NCBI RefSeq assembly: GCF_012489685.1
Contig: NC_080044.1
Span: 70,170,732 to 70,234,731, forward strand
DNA length: 64,000 nt
Origin: Lotus japonicus
Lineage: Eukaryota; Streptophyta; Magnoliopsida; Fabales; Fabaceae
Reading direction: 5' to 3'
In this document: piece after piece, positions 12,709-23,088 of the stretch
Position numbering within the stretch: position 1 is the first letter of the stretch
Layout of the letters: each line of letters starts with the position of its first letter
Notes under the pieces: model-generated
What the model saw: the letters and a program-made list of their open reading frames with translations, nothing else
Databases searched by the model: none
What the model was told of the DNA's origin: nothing
Made by a program: the position numbers and the translations under genes

Positions 12709-12803
12709 ATTCGTGCATATGAAATTAGTAAAATTATCCATGAACGGATTGAGCAATATAATACCGAAATTAAAATTGTAAATACAGGTACTGTACTTCA
12801 AGT
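12709..12803 (+). pseudogene. atpA: Chloroplast atpA 5' fragment (nuclear insertion)
   Basis: Translation gives [20 protein letters not shown] and continues with [11 protein letters not shown], which matches the remembered N-terminus of the chloroplast ATP synthase alpha subunit. Only about 32 codons remain, and the fragment switches abruptly to rpl16 sequence at 12803/12804. It cannot make a functional subunit. The chloroplast rather than mitochondrial form is indicated, because mitochondrial atpA begins differently. Confidence 0.8.
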
Positions 12804-12935
12804 GCCCTCCGCCCCGCTTCTATTTGTCTAGATGTTATCCAAGCTGGTTCAAGTACCTGAAGAGCATATCTTCCAAAGCAAATTTGATTACCTCAATGGG
12901 ATATTCCTTTCATTCTTCCTCTAGTGTTCCGTTAG
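12804..12935 (-). pseudogene. rpl16: Chloroplast rpl16 exon 2 fragment (nuclear insertion)
   Basis: Read on the minus strand, this gives RGRMKGISH, a stop, then [20 protein letters not shown] and SRQIEAGR, matching chloroplast ribosomal protein L16. The in-frame TGA (12895-12893) stands where CGA (Arg) is expected, a C-to-T change typical of methylcytosine decay in nuclear copies. It joins the atpA fragment head to head in a way that does not exist in a chloroplast genome. Confidence 0.85.
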
Positions 12936-12939
12936 ATAG

Positions 12940-13475
12940 AAACATATTTGATAAGTTTTTTAAGCATCCAGTGCAAAGTTTGATCTCCGTGTGGTGTATA
13001 TAGAGAAGAATTTATTGGGAAAGAAATACTCACTTGCACTTGACACACAATTACTTAATATCAATAACTATTTAAAAAAAATAATTGGAGAATTAATTAT
13101 TAATTATAAAAAAATTAAAAATGACTAATTCACATAGTGCAATGTTTATGTAATATGTTTACATTATACTTGAAATAAATTCAATTTTATTCTTGTAGGG
13201 TTATATGGATATATGTATTAATTCCTCAAGGTATTCCTACAACAAAGAATCATGAGATTACATTGAGTGGATAGGTCTTTCCCAATAAATTGTAAAATAA
13301 AATAATTTTTTCTTTTGATTTTTTTTATGATTAATATAATATGCATAATATTTGATTTTGTGACACCTAATTTATTTAATTTAATTTTTAATGTATTTAA
13401 ATCATTTATTACAATATTGAATAATATAAATTCTTAAATAGGAAAATTACTCTTTGATAATCAGAACAATCGCTA
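12940..13475. other. AT-rich repeat-like DNA
   Basis: No gene. From about 13395 the sequence is the left part of an AT-rich repeat that recurs at 63727-64000. Confidence 0.5.
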
Positions 13476-13483
13476 ATTACTTA

Positions 13484-13667
13484 CGAGTTTAATTTCTATG
13501 CACTGACGGTGGAAAGTTTTTTTACACCGTCAACCAATCAGATTTCAAGGATGTGAGAAAATCTCTCTTTTGATTCAATTTCATTAATTGACGTGACATA
13601 TCTTTAAAATCTAATTGGTTGACGGTGTAAAAAAACTTTACACTGTCGGTGCATCATCATTTTTCTC
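13484..13667. mobile_element. MITE with 8-bp TSD (hAT-like)
   Basis: A 184-bp element with inverted ends around ATGCAC(T/C)GAC(G/A)GTG. About 40 bp of each arm pair, including a shared stretch of T residues followed by ACACCGTCAACCAAT. It is flanked by ATTACTTA at 13476-13483 and 13668-13675. The paralogous AT-rich repeat at about 63800 carries a single ATTACTTA (63805-63812) and no element, which confirms the borders. An 8-bp TSD suggests hAT, but no transposase is present. Confidence 0.85.
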
Positions 13668-13675
13668 ATTACTTA

Positions 13676-14285
13676 ATAAAAAAGTATCAAATATTAATGT
13701 CAACAAAAAATCATTTAGCGATGAAAAAGCCTCAAGTTGCGATTAATAAATAAAAAAAATGAATAGTATAATTGTTAATTTTCAATATGAAAAATTAATT
13801 TTTTTTATCAATTTGAAATTAATGTAATGAATAATATAAAATGTTATTAATATTTTTATTAATGTATAGGTCAAGTGAAATAATTTAATATTTTTCAAAA
13901 TTGCTAATTTTTATTAATAATTAAAACTAAAATTTATTTTAATCTTAATATATGAGAAATTGAAAAGTTTTATAATTAGTTAAATATAGATAATTAGTAA
14001 TACTAATTAATATTCTAAATAATGTAAACGTATACTTTTTCCTTAAGGTATGATTAATAATTAAAAGCTAAATATTATTAATCTTTAATTTTAAATCTAA
14101 ATATAAGAAATTTAGCAACAAGGTCCAACACAGTTGGTACATAATTGAGCTTCTTCACCATATAGTCTAGTCTGGTTCCTTTGCGGTGCGTATGGAAAGT
14201 GATTTTTTGAAAGAGGCATACCCACTTAACATGATCTTAGAGTCTTGAGGGATAAGTCTCATGGATGTCAACTGATGATACCTTT
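13676..14285. other. AT-rich repeat continuation
   Basis: No gene. 13676-13860 continues the repeat also found at 63813-64000. A 'ggtccaacacagttggtac...ggttcctttgcgg' block at 14120-14190 vaguely resembles a SINE head but is too degenerate to call. Confidence 0.45.
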
Positions 14286-14289
14286 CCCA

Positions 14290-15674
14290 GCTGAGGTGGT
14301 CTCGAGTTTGTGAGTGCGGCTATTGGGATGGAGGGGTTTGGCGTTGGAAGCTGAATTGTAGAAGGCCATTAGTGGGGCGTGAATTGGTGTGGTTACAGGC
14401 TCTTCTTAGCGATCTTGAGGTAGTACAGCTCAGTGAAGGTTCTAGGGACAGTACGTTGGTCTTGGTTGGCAGCCCCTGATGGCTTGTACTCAGTGAATTC
14501 TGCTTACCTATTACCGCAGGAAAATGATCTCCCCTTATTCGATCCTGTCATGTCTGATATTTGGAGTTCATTTGCTCCCTCCAACATTAAGGCTTTCACT
14601 TGGAGATTGCTCTTGGACCGGATAGCAAGTTTGGAAAACCTTTTGAAGCGTAATATTATTGATTCACCTGGTGCAGCAACCTGTAAGATGTGCCAAAGTA
14701 ATTTGGAGTCTAGCTTTCATTTGCTGTTCTCGTGCTCTTTCTCAGTGGGGGTTTGGCAGCAATGTCTCTCATGGTTGGGTCTGGTCTTAGCTCCTTCTAC
14801 TTCGGTGCGTGAGCATTTTACTGTTTTTCAATCTGGTTACAATAATTCTCAGAAGAGGACGGTTCGTGCAATCTGGATCGCAGCAGCTTGGTCTCTTTGG
14901 ATGGCAAGGAATGATGTAATTTTCAGGGAAAAATCACCAGACTTGGAGCAAATACTTGAACTTATCAAGAGGCGCTCGTGGCAGTGGTAAAAGCTAATCT
15001 TTCTGGTTTTCCTCATTCTTTTGCAGCTTGGTCTTTGTCCCCTTCTAAGTGTATTATGGACATTTGATGTGGTGGGAATTTGAGGGTCTCTTATGGCTTT
15101 TGGGTGCCATTTTCTTTTGGCCATGGTTTGCTTACATTGCTATCAGATTTGAGAGTGAGGTGCCGTGTTGAAGGATGTGGAATTCAGCTTCTTAAAGTGG
15201 TTCTGTTTGATCTTCTCTAGACTTACCAGATGGAATTAGTGGTTATGGATTTAGTATTTACTGCTGGAACATATTTGGAGCATTGTGATGATTATTCAAA
15301 GGACTATATGGAGGCTTATTGTAATAACATTGTTGCTGCTGTGTTTTATCTGGGAGGTGGATTTTGGGATTTAGATTTTGTGGGTTGCTCCTTGAAAAAT
15401 TTGTTTTGATTTTAAAGAGCTAGTACTCTTTTTCCTTACTAGGTTTTCCCAAAGGAGTTTTTCCTAGTAAGGTTTTAATGAGACTTCTTCTCTAAAATCA
15501 TTTTCCAATGAAGTTGGGGGGTTTTGTGGGTGTTTGTAGGTCCTTTGTAATTGTAACTATCATATAGTTACATTTAGAACTCACTCTCGTTTTTTTTTCC
15601 CGTTTTATTTGTATTGGGTTGAAGTATCCCTTGTACTTCTCTTCAATATAATTCTAATTGCTTATAAAAAAAAC
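14290..15674 (+). mobile_element. 5'-truncated LINE (C-terminal ORF2 plus 3' UTR)
   Basis: The remaining coding part is the zinc-binding C-terminal region of a plant L1-type ORF2 (zf-RVT). It reads YSVNSAYLLPQ, then FTWRLLLDRIASLENLLKR, a CKMC...HLLFSCSF Cys/His cluster, and IWIAAAWSLWMARNDVIFRE. The main open stretch is 14433-14990. Frameshifts lie on both sides: conserved RRPL/LVWLQALL text sits upstream in another frame, and the last about 25 codons, to near 15068, sit in a third. The 3' UTR follows, with TACTCTTTTTCC...GGTTTTAATGAGAC at 15421-15482, and a poly(A) run at 15665-15672. No clear TSD was found. Confidence 0.8.
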
Positions 15675-16257
15675 CTTGGGAATAAAAACAATGAGAAATA
15701 TATTTTTACAGTTTTAGTCAATTTTGTTTCAAAAAAATATTTTAGTCAATTTTAGTTTACCTTATTATTATCATTGTTATTTTTCTCTCTATCAATATAT
15801 GCTTTTGTTGTCAAACAAAATCATTGTTATTTTTATTTTTTTTTCTCAAGATATGATTAATAATTAAAATTTTAATAATGATAATTTTTTTAATATGAAA
15901 AATAGAATAATTTACAATTAGTAATTAATATAATGAAAAATGTTAAATTTACTTATCTATATTAAGATTGATTGATGATTATGTTAATATAAAAAAAAAC
16001 TTATTGAAAATTAAATTTTGAATGAAAAAATATTTAATTATATATATATAATAAATTATATTTTTAAATTATTAATTCATAAAATGTATAGTATAAAAGT
16101 ATATCGATAAATAGTGAATATTGTTTTTTTTTTGAAAGAGAATACTGTTATTAATGGTCAATATTGTTTTTCAAGTTTTATTAATTAAAATTTTAAATAT
16201 ATAAATATTTAATTTTTTATACATATTATTAAATTTAATTTAATAATATAATGGTCA
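15675..16257. other. AT-rich host repeat
   Basis: No gene. It resembles 35690-36029 in order and wording, including 'ttaccttattattatcattgttatttt' type text, so it is probably part of a duplicated unit. It ends at A16257, the insertion point of Helitron 1. Confidence 0.55.
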
Positions 16258-16465
16258 CTAGTGTTTTTTACCCGCGCGTTGCACGGGAAATATGTCTATT
16301 GTATTTGATACATTAATTAATACTTTGATTATTAAAAATATATTAGACAACGAATGAAATAGAAAAGTCAGAATTGATGAGTAAAGTGGACATAAAGACT
16401 TCTCTTCTAAGCCCGATTGAGACCAAAAGAAACTCGTTTCACATTCTTTGTAAATATGAAGACGA

Positions 16466-17670
16466 TGTAAGATCAAGTTTTGATCTAGTAGTACAACTCT
16501 ATGTTTTGATGATTACAAGTTAACCTTTTAATATGAACAATTGTGGTACTCTAACGTGTTTTTCTGAGTGTGCTATTTACAGGCTCTGACCTCAACTCAA
16601 TCTCACACAAATCAGAAGCACTGTGTATAAAGGGTAACCCAAGCAACGCTTTCGCATTCACCATGTTCAGTATGAACAGTGGAAAAGCTTCAGAAGTTCT
16701 GAAGCTATACAAACTCTGATGTGGACTCAGTCGCTAGAAGCTCTGAAGATCCAGAAGTTCTGATAACCAAGAAACACTGAAGGTTCAGATGTTCTGATGG
16801 TGTAGAAGACTCTGAAGATCCAGAAGCTGAATAGTGGAAACTCTGAAGTCCAGAAGCAAGAAACTCTGAAGGCCATGTTCTTCCCTCTGAGTTCAGAATC
16901 AGAAGATACAATGGTCAGAGGATCTGTGCTTTCCCTCTGACTCTGATCAACCGGCTTCACAAGTTCCAATATGAAGCATTCCCCTGATCAGAAGTCTCCT
17001 AGGTTAAAAGGTCAAGTCGCTATCCAAGTACAAAAGCAAGTGTACCTTCCTGACGACCTACCTAACGTTCTCAGCCACAGCAGAAGCTGGATTTTCCAGA
17101 ACTGCCCTCCAACGGTAGCATTTCCCATGCAACGCTCAACCCTAATCCTTGGAGTATATATAGAGGCTGAAGATTGAAAGAAGCGGCTAGAAGCAACACA
17201 CACGCGCAAGATATTCAAAATATTCTAAGCTTTCTTTCATCTGAAATTCATTGTGTTTACTATTAGCTTTTTAGAAGTAAATCTCTTGTAAACATTTCTT
17301 TGATAAACAGTTTGTTTAGTTCCTTTAGGAGATCAAGGTTGATCGGATCCTAGAGAAGACTAAGAGAGTGAATCTTAGTGTGAGCTAAGCCAGTGTAATT
17401 GTTAGTCACTTGTAGGTTTCAAGTGCAGTTGTAACTCTTACCTGATTAGTGGATTGCCTTCATTCTAAGAAGGAAGAAATCACCTTAACGGGTGGACTGG
17501 AGTAGCTTGAGTGATTTATCAAGTGAACCAGGATAAAATCCTTGTGTGCTTTTCTATCTCTAATCTTTAGCACTTAAGTTCTCGAAAGATTTGTCTAAAT
17601 CTTTAAGGTGGTAGTTTTGTACTGAAAACGTTATTCAAACCCCCCCTTTCTACCGTTTTTCATACCTTCA
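16466..17670 (+). repeat. 5' LTR of the SIRE element
   Basis: Starts TGTAAGATCAAG and ends CATACCTTCA. It is 1205 bp and rich in CAGAAG/CTCTGA words. A TATATATAG TATA box is at about 17155-17163. Confidence 0.95.
17155..17163 (+). promoter_or_regulatory. LTR TATA box
   Basis: TATATATAG lies within the 5' LTR about 515 bp before its end, matching the expected U3/R border. The 3' LTR has the same motif at about 28029. Confidence 0.6.
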
Positions 17671-17671
17671 A

Positions 17672-17690
17672 TTGGTATCAGAGCGCAAGT
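17672..17690 (+). other. Primer binding site (initiator tRNA-Met)
   Basis: TTGGTATCAGAGCGCAAG follows the 5' LTR after a single A. TGGTATCAGAGC is complementary to the 3' end of plant initiator tRNA-Met, the usual copia primer. Confidence 0.9.
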
Positions 17691-17742
17691 TCTGATTACC
17701 ACACCTAACAGTGTTCAGTGATCCGGGCCGGTGTGAAAAACA

Positions 17743-19653
17743 ATGGCTGCCACCACCAGTGAAACTCAAAGAGATGGTTACAACGCAAAGCCTCCTATGT
17801 TCGATGGTCAAAGGTTCGAATATTGGAAAGATAGACTGGAAAGTTTCTTTCTGGGTTTCGATGCAGATCTCTGGGATATTATTGTGGATGGCTATGAGCG
17901 TCCAGTTGATGCAGATGGCAAGAAGATCCCAAGGTCAGAGATGACTGCAGATCAAAAGAAGCTGTACTCACAACATCACAAAGCAAGAGCAATTCTTCTA
18001 AGTGCTATTTCCTATGAGGAGTACCAGAAGATTACAGATCGTGAGTTTGCTAAAGACATTTTTGATTCTCTGAAGATGTCTCATGAAGGAAACAAGAAAG
18101 TCAAAGAATCAAAGGCATTGTCTTTGATCCAAAAGTATGAATCCTTCATCATGGAGCCAAATGAGTCCATTGAAGAAATGTTCTCCAGATTTCAACTGCT
18201 TGTAGCTGGCATACGACCTCTCAACAAGAGCTACACAACAAAAGATCATGTCATAAGGGTCATCAAGTGTCTTCCTGAAAGTTGGATGCCTTTGGTGACT
18301 TCAATAGAGCTCACAAGAGACGTTGAGAATATGAGTTTAGAAGAACTCATCAGCATTTTGAAATGCCATGAGCTGAAACGCTCAGAGATGCAAGATCTGA
18401 GGAAAAAGTCCATAGCCTTGAAATCCAAATCTGAAAAGGCTAAGGTTGAGAAGTCAAAGGCTCTTCAAGCTGAAGAAGAAGAATCTGAAGAAGCATCAGA
18501 AGATTCTGATGAAGATGAGCTGACTCTGATCTCCAAGAGACTCAACCGCATCTGGAAGCACAGGCAGAGCAAGTTCAAAGGCTCTGGAAAGGCAAGAGGA
18601 AAGTCTGAATCCTCAGGTCAAAAGAAGTCTTCAATCAAGGAAGTCACATGTTTTGAGTGCAAAGAATCTGGGCACTACAAAAGTGATTGTCCAAAGTTGA
18701 AGAAGGACAAGAAGCCAAAGAAGCACTTCAAGACCAAGAAGAGTCTGATGGTGACATTTGATGAATCAGAATCAGAGGATGTTGACTCTGATGGTGAAGT
18801 CCAAGGACTCATGGCCATTATCAAAGACAAAGGAGCAGAGTCAAAGGAAGCTGTTGACTCTGACTCAGAATCAGAAGGAGATCCTGACTCAGACGATGAA
18901 AATGAGGTATTTGCTTCTTTCTCTACCTCTGAACTGAAACATGCTTTGTCTGATATCATGGATAAGTATAACTCTTTATTGTCTAAACATAAAAAGTTGA
19001 AAAAGAACTTATCTGCTGTCTCCAAGACTCCTTCTGAACATGAGAAAATTATTTCTGAATTGAAAAATGAAAATCATGCTTTGGTAAATTCTAACTCTGT
19101 GCTTAAGAACCAGATTGCTAAGTTAGAAGAAATTGTTGCCTGTGATGCCTCTGATTGTAGAAATGAATCTAAGTATGAAAAGTCTTTTCAAAGATTCCTA
19201 GCTAAAAGCGTGGATAGAAGCTTAATGGCTTCAATGATCTATGGCGTAAGCAGAAATGGAATGCATGACATTGGCTATTCTAAACCAATTAGAAATGAGC
19301 CTTCTGTGTCTAAAGCTAAATCTCTATATGAATGCTTTGTTCCCTCTGGTACCATATTGCCTGATCCTGTACCTGCTAAAGTTGCTAAAAACCCTCTTAA
19401 AAAGGGATCTTTCTCTATGACTAAATATCATGCAAATATTCCTTTAAAATATTATGTTGAGACACCCAAGGTGATCAGAACCTCTGGGGTAACTAACAAA
19501 AGAGGACCCAGAAAGTGGGTACCTAAGGACAAGATTATCTATGTTGCAGATATCCTTGATAGCTCCACTGAAACACCAATCATGGTATCTGGACAGTGGA
19601 TGCTCGCGTCACATGACGGGAGAAAAGCGTATGTTCCGAGAGCTGAAACTTAA
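17743..19653 (+). CDS. gag: Gag (nucleocapsid) protein of the SIRE element
   Basis: 636-residue Gag. The start ATG follows the primer site by about 50 bp in AACAATGG context. The N-terminal half is a UBN2/retrotransposon-gag type domain: [17 protein letters not shown], then a helical region to about residue 230 including [15 protein letters not shown]. An acidic and basic linker is followed by a CCHC zinc knuckle [14 protein letters not shown] (residues 303-316; Cys303, Cys306, His311, Cys316) that should bind the RNA. The C-terminal part is Ser/Asp/Glu-rich with a predicted coiled coil. Its final 161 nt overlap the open pol frame, which lies in the +1 frame. Gag packages element RNA into cytoplasmic particles. 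Confidence 0.93.
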   Translation: MAATTSETQRDGYNAKPPMFDGQRFEYWKDRLESFFLGFDADLWDIIVDGYERPVDADGKKIPRSEMTADQKKLYSQHHKARAILLSAISYEEYQKITDREFAKDIFDSLKMSHEGNKKVKESKALSLIQKYESFIMEPNESIEEMFSRFQLLVAGIRPLNKSYTTKDHVIRVIKCLPESWMPLVTSIELTRDVENMSLEELISILKCHELKRSEMQDLRKKSIALKSKSEKAKVEKSKALQAEEEESEEASEDSDEDELTLISKRLNRIWKHRQSKFKGSGKARGKSESSGQKKSSIKEVTCFECKESGHYKSDCPKLKKDKKPKKHFKTKKSLMVTFDESESEDVDSDGEVQGLMAIIKDKGAESKEAVDSDSESEGDPDSDDENEVFASFSTSELKHALSDIMDKYNSLLSKHKKLKKNLSAVSKTPSEHEKIISELKNENHALVNSNSVLKNQIAKLEEIVACDASDCRNESKYEKSFQRFLAKSVDRSLMASMIYGVSRNGMHDIGYSKPIRNEPSVSKAKSLYECFVPSGTILPDPVPAKVAKNPLKKGSFSMTKYHANIPLKYYVETPKVIRTSGVTNKRGPRKWVPKDKIIYVADILDSSTETPIMVSGQWMLASHDGRKAYVPRAET

Positions 19654-22645
19654 GCCTGGAGGCGAAGTTGGCTTCGGAGGAAATGAAAAGGGTAAAATTA
19701 TTGGTACTGGTACTATTTGTGTAGATAGTAGTCCATGCATTGATAATGTTTTATTGGTAGACGGCTTAACACATAACTTATTGTCTATAAGTCAATTAGC
19801 TGACAAGGGTTATGATGTTATATTCAATCAAAAGTCCTGCCGGGCTGTAAGTCAGATCGATGGCTCTGTTCTGTTTAACAGCAAGAGGAAGAACAACATT
19901 TATAAGATCAGATTATCTGAGTTGGAGGCTCAGAATGTGAAGTGCCTTCTGTCTGTTAATGAAGAGCAGTGGGTATGGCATAGACGGTTAGGGCATGCCA
20001 GTATGAGAAAGATTTCTCAGCTGAGCAAGCTAAACCTTGTCAGGGGCTTACCCAATCTGAAGTTCGTTTCAGACGCTCTTTGTGAAGCATGTCAGAAAGG
20101 CAAATTCACAAAAGTCCCTTTCAAGGCAAAGAATGTTGTCTCAACCTCAAGGCCGTTAGAACTTCTGCATATCGACCTGTTTGGACCAGTGAAAACTGAA
20201 TCTATAGGTGGCAAGAGATATGGGATGGTTATCGTTGATGACTATAGCCGCTGGACATGGGTAAAGTTTCTAACCCGCAAGGATGAGTCTCATGCTGTGT
20301 TCTCTACCTTCATTACTCAAGTGCAAAACGAGAAGGCTTGTAGGATTGTGCGTGTCAGAAGTGACCATGGTGGAGAGTTTGAGAATGACAAGTTTGAGAG
20401 TCTGTTTGATTCCTATGGAATTGCACATGATTTCTCTTGTCCCAGAACTCCTCAACAAAATGGTGTTGTTGAGAGGAAGAACAGAACTCTTCAGGAGATG
20501 GCTAGAACCATGCTCCAAGAAACTGGCATGGCTAAGCACTTTTGGGCAGAGGCAGTAAATACAGCATGTTACATTCAGAACAGAATCTCTGTGAGACCAA
20601 TTCTGAATAAGACTCCTTATGAATTGTGGAAGAACATAAAACCCAACATTTCTTATTTTCATCCTTTTGGCTGTGTTTGTTATGTTCTAAATACTAAGGA
20701 TAGATTGCATAAATTTGATGCTAAGTCTTCTAAGTGTCTATTACTTGGTTATTCTGATAGATCTAAAGGTTTTAGATTTTATAATACTGATGCTAAGACT
20801 ATTGAAGAATCTATTCATGTTAGATTTGATGATAAGCTTGACTCTGACCAGTCAAAGCTAGTTGAAAAGTTTGCAGATTTAAGCATTAATGTTTCTGACA
20901 AAGGCAAAGCTCCAGAGGAAGTTGAGCCAGAGGAAGATGAACCAGAGGAAGAAGCTGGTCCCTCTAACTCACAAACTCTGAAGAAGAGCAGAATCACTGC
21001 AGCTCACCCTAAGGAATTGATTCTGGGCAACAAAGATGAACCAGTCAGAACCAGATCTGCCTTCAGACCCTCTGAAGAGACCCTGCTGAGTCTGAAAGGA
21101 TTGGTGTCCTTAATTGAACCCAAGTCCATAGATGAAGCTCTTCAGGACAAGGATTGGATTCTGGCCATGGAAGAAGAATTGAATCAATTCTCCAAGAACG
21201 ATGTTTGGATCTTAGTGAAGAAGCCTGAGAATGTCCATGTTATTGGAACAAAATGGGTATTCAGAAACAAGCTGAATGAGAAAGGAGATGTAGTCAGAAA
21301 CAAGGCAAGGCTAGTTGCTCAAGGCTACAGCCAGCAGGAAGGAATAGACTACACTGAAACATTTGCTCCGGTAGCAAGACTGGAGGCAATCAGACTGTTG
21401 ATCTCCTTCTCAGTAAATCACAACATAGTTCTACATCAGATGGACGTAAAGAGTGCCTTCCTAAATGGTTATATCTCAGAGGAAGTCTATGTTCATCAAC
21501 CCCCAGGTTTTGAAGATGAAAAGAAACCAGACCATGTGTTCAAATTGAAGAAATCACTCTACGGTCTGAAGCAAGCTCCCAGAGCATGGTATGAGAGACT
21601 TAGCTCATTACTTCTGGAGAATGAGTTTGTAAGGGGTAAAGTAGATACAACTCTTTTTTGCAAGACTTATAAAGATGATATTCTAATTGTGCAAATTTAT
21701 GTTGATGATATTATATTTGGTTCTGCTAATCAATCTCTATGCAAAGAATTTTCTGAGATGATGCAGGCTGAATTTGAGATGAGTATGATGGGAGAATTAA
21801 AGTACTTTCTGGGAATACAAGTTGATCAAACACCAGAAGGAACATATATCCATCAGAGCAAGTACACTAAAGAACTTCTGAAGAAGTTCAATATGCTGGA
21901 ATCTACAGTGGCCAAGACTCCAATGCATCCTACATGCATTTTGGAGAAAGAAGATAAAAGTGGTAAAGTATGTCAGAAGCTCTATCGTGGAATGATAGGT
22001 TCACTTCTATACTTAACTGCATCTAGGCCAGACATATTATTTAGTGTTCACTTATGTGCTCGTTTCCAATCAGATCCAAGGGAAACCCACTTAACTGCTG
22101 TTAAGAGGATCCTAAGGTATCTGAAAGGCACCACTAACCTTGGCTTGATGTATAAGAAAACATCAGAGTATAAGCTTTCAGGTTATTGTGATGCTGATTA
22201 TGCTGGAGATAGAACAGAGAGAAAAAGTACTTCTGGAAATTGTCAATTTCTGGGAAGCAATCTAGTCTCATGGGCAAGCAAGAGGCAATCAACCATTGCA
22301 CTATCAACTGCAGAGGCAGAATATATCTCAGCAGCAATATGCAGCACTCAGATGCTCTGGATGAAACATCAGCTGGAGGATTATCAGATCCTTGAGAGCA
22401 ATATCCCAATATATTGTGATAACACTGCTGCAATCTCATTGAGTAAGAATCCTATCTTGCATTCAAGGGCAAAGCACATTGAGGTAAAGTATCATTTTAT
22501 TAGAGATTATGTACAGAAGGGCGTACTTCTTCTGAAGTTTGTTGATACTGACCATCAATGGGCAGACATCTTTACAAAGCCCTTAGCTGAAGATAGATTT
22601 AATTTTATTATGAAAAATCTAAACATGGATTTTTGTCCAGAGTGA
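19493..22645 (+). CDS. pol: Pol polyprotein of the SIRE element (PR-IN-RT-RH)
   Basis: The frame is open from just after TAA 19490-19492 to TGA 22645; the first ATG is at 19541, but production by frameshift from gag is more likely. Domains in order are: aspartic protease with [13 protein letters not shown] (DSG at 19592-19600); GAG-pre-integrase HHCC zinc region (HRRLGH...CEACQKGKF); integrase core with the D, D(HGGEFEN) and E([11 protein letters not shown]) triad; copia-type reverse transcriptase with YVDDIIFGS at about 21698; and RNase H with CDADYAG and STAEAEYIS. This PR-IN-RT-RH order defines copia. The reading frame is uninterrupted, so the polyprotein may be active. Confidence 0.93.
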   Translation, partial: LTKEDPESGYLRTRLSMLQISLIAPLKHQSWYLDSGCSRHMTGEKRMFRELKLKPGGEVGFGGNEKGKIIGTGTICVDSSPCIDNVLLVDGLTHNLLSISQLADKGYDVIFNQKSCRAVSQIDGSVLFNSKRKNNIYKIRLSELEAQNVKCLLSVNEEQWVWHRRLGHASMRKISQLSKLNLVRGLPNLKFVSDALCEACQKGKFTKVPFKAKNVVSTSRPLELLHIDLFGPVKTESIGGKRYGMVIVDDYSRWTWVKFLTRKDESHAVFSTFITQVQNEKACRIVRVRSDHGGEFENDKFESLFDSYGIAHDFSCPRTPQQNGVVERKNRTLQEMARTMLQETGMAKHFWAEAVNTACYIQNRISVRPILNKTPYELWKNIKPNISYFHPFGCVCYVLNTKDRLHKFDAKSSKCLLLGYSDRSKGFRFYNTDAKTIEESIHVRFDDKLDSDQSKLVEKFADLSINVSDKGKAPEEVEPEEDEPEEEAGPSNSQTLKKSRITAAHPKELILGNKDEPVRTRSAFRPSEETLLSLKGLVSLIEPKSIDEALQDKDWILAMEEELNQFSKNDVWILVKKPENVHVIGTKWVFRNKLNEKGDVVRNKARLVAQGYSQQEGIDYTETFAPVARLEAIRLLISFSVNHNIVLHQMDVKSAFLNGYISEEVYVHQPPGFEDEKKPDHVFKLKKSLYGLKQAPRAWYERLSSLLLENEFVRGKVDTTLFCKTYKDDILIVQIYVDDIIFGSANQSLCKEFSEMMQAEFEMSMMGELKYFLGIQVDQTPEGTYIHQSKYTKELLKKFNMLESTVAKTPMHPTCILEKEDKSGKVCQKLYRGMIGSLLYLTASRPDILFSVHLCARFQSDPRETHLTAVKRILRYLKGTTNLGLMYKKTSEYKLSGYCDADYAGDRTERKSTSGNCQFLGSNLVSWASKRQSTIALSTAEAEYISAAICSTQMLWMKHQLEDYQILESNIPIYCDNTAAISLSKNPILHSRAKHIEVKYHFIRDYVQKGVLLLKFVDTDHQWADIFTKPLAEDRFNFIMKNLNMDFCPE

Positions 22646-23088
22646 AGATGGATCAGAACCTCTGACTATGATACTTCTTGATCAGAAGATGTCTAGTCCA
22701 GAAGGTAACTCAATCAGAGTGTGTGTGCCCACTAGTACTGACTCTGAAGCTGAGACAACAACACGTGCGTCAGAATTTCTGATGCATAGTTCCTTGTGCC
22801 CGTGTGACAGTCTGTTATGATTGCGTGTAGATATGCTTATCTCCTGTGTGTGATTGTGTATTTTACTGTTACTATCTATCTTTAATTTTCAACCGTTGAT
22901 CTTAAAGTGCTTTTTGAATCAACAACGGTTATTTGATAAAACCCACTATACACACACGTTCTCGTTCACTTCCGGTTTTCACTCTCGCACTCTCTGCTTT
23001 TCAAAACCGCCTCCTTCTTGATTTCTCTCTCGATCTCTCTTCATTCTTCAAACTTCATCTTCTACCTCAAACCTTCAACCTCTTCAAA

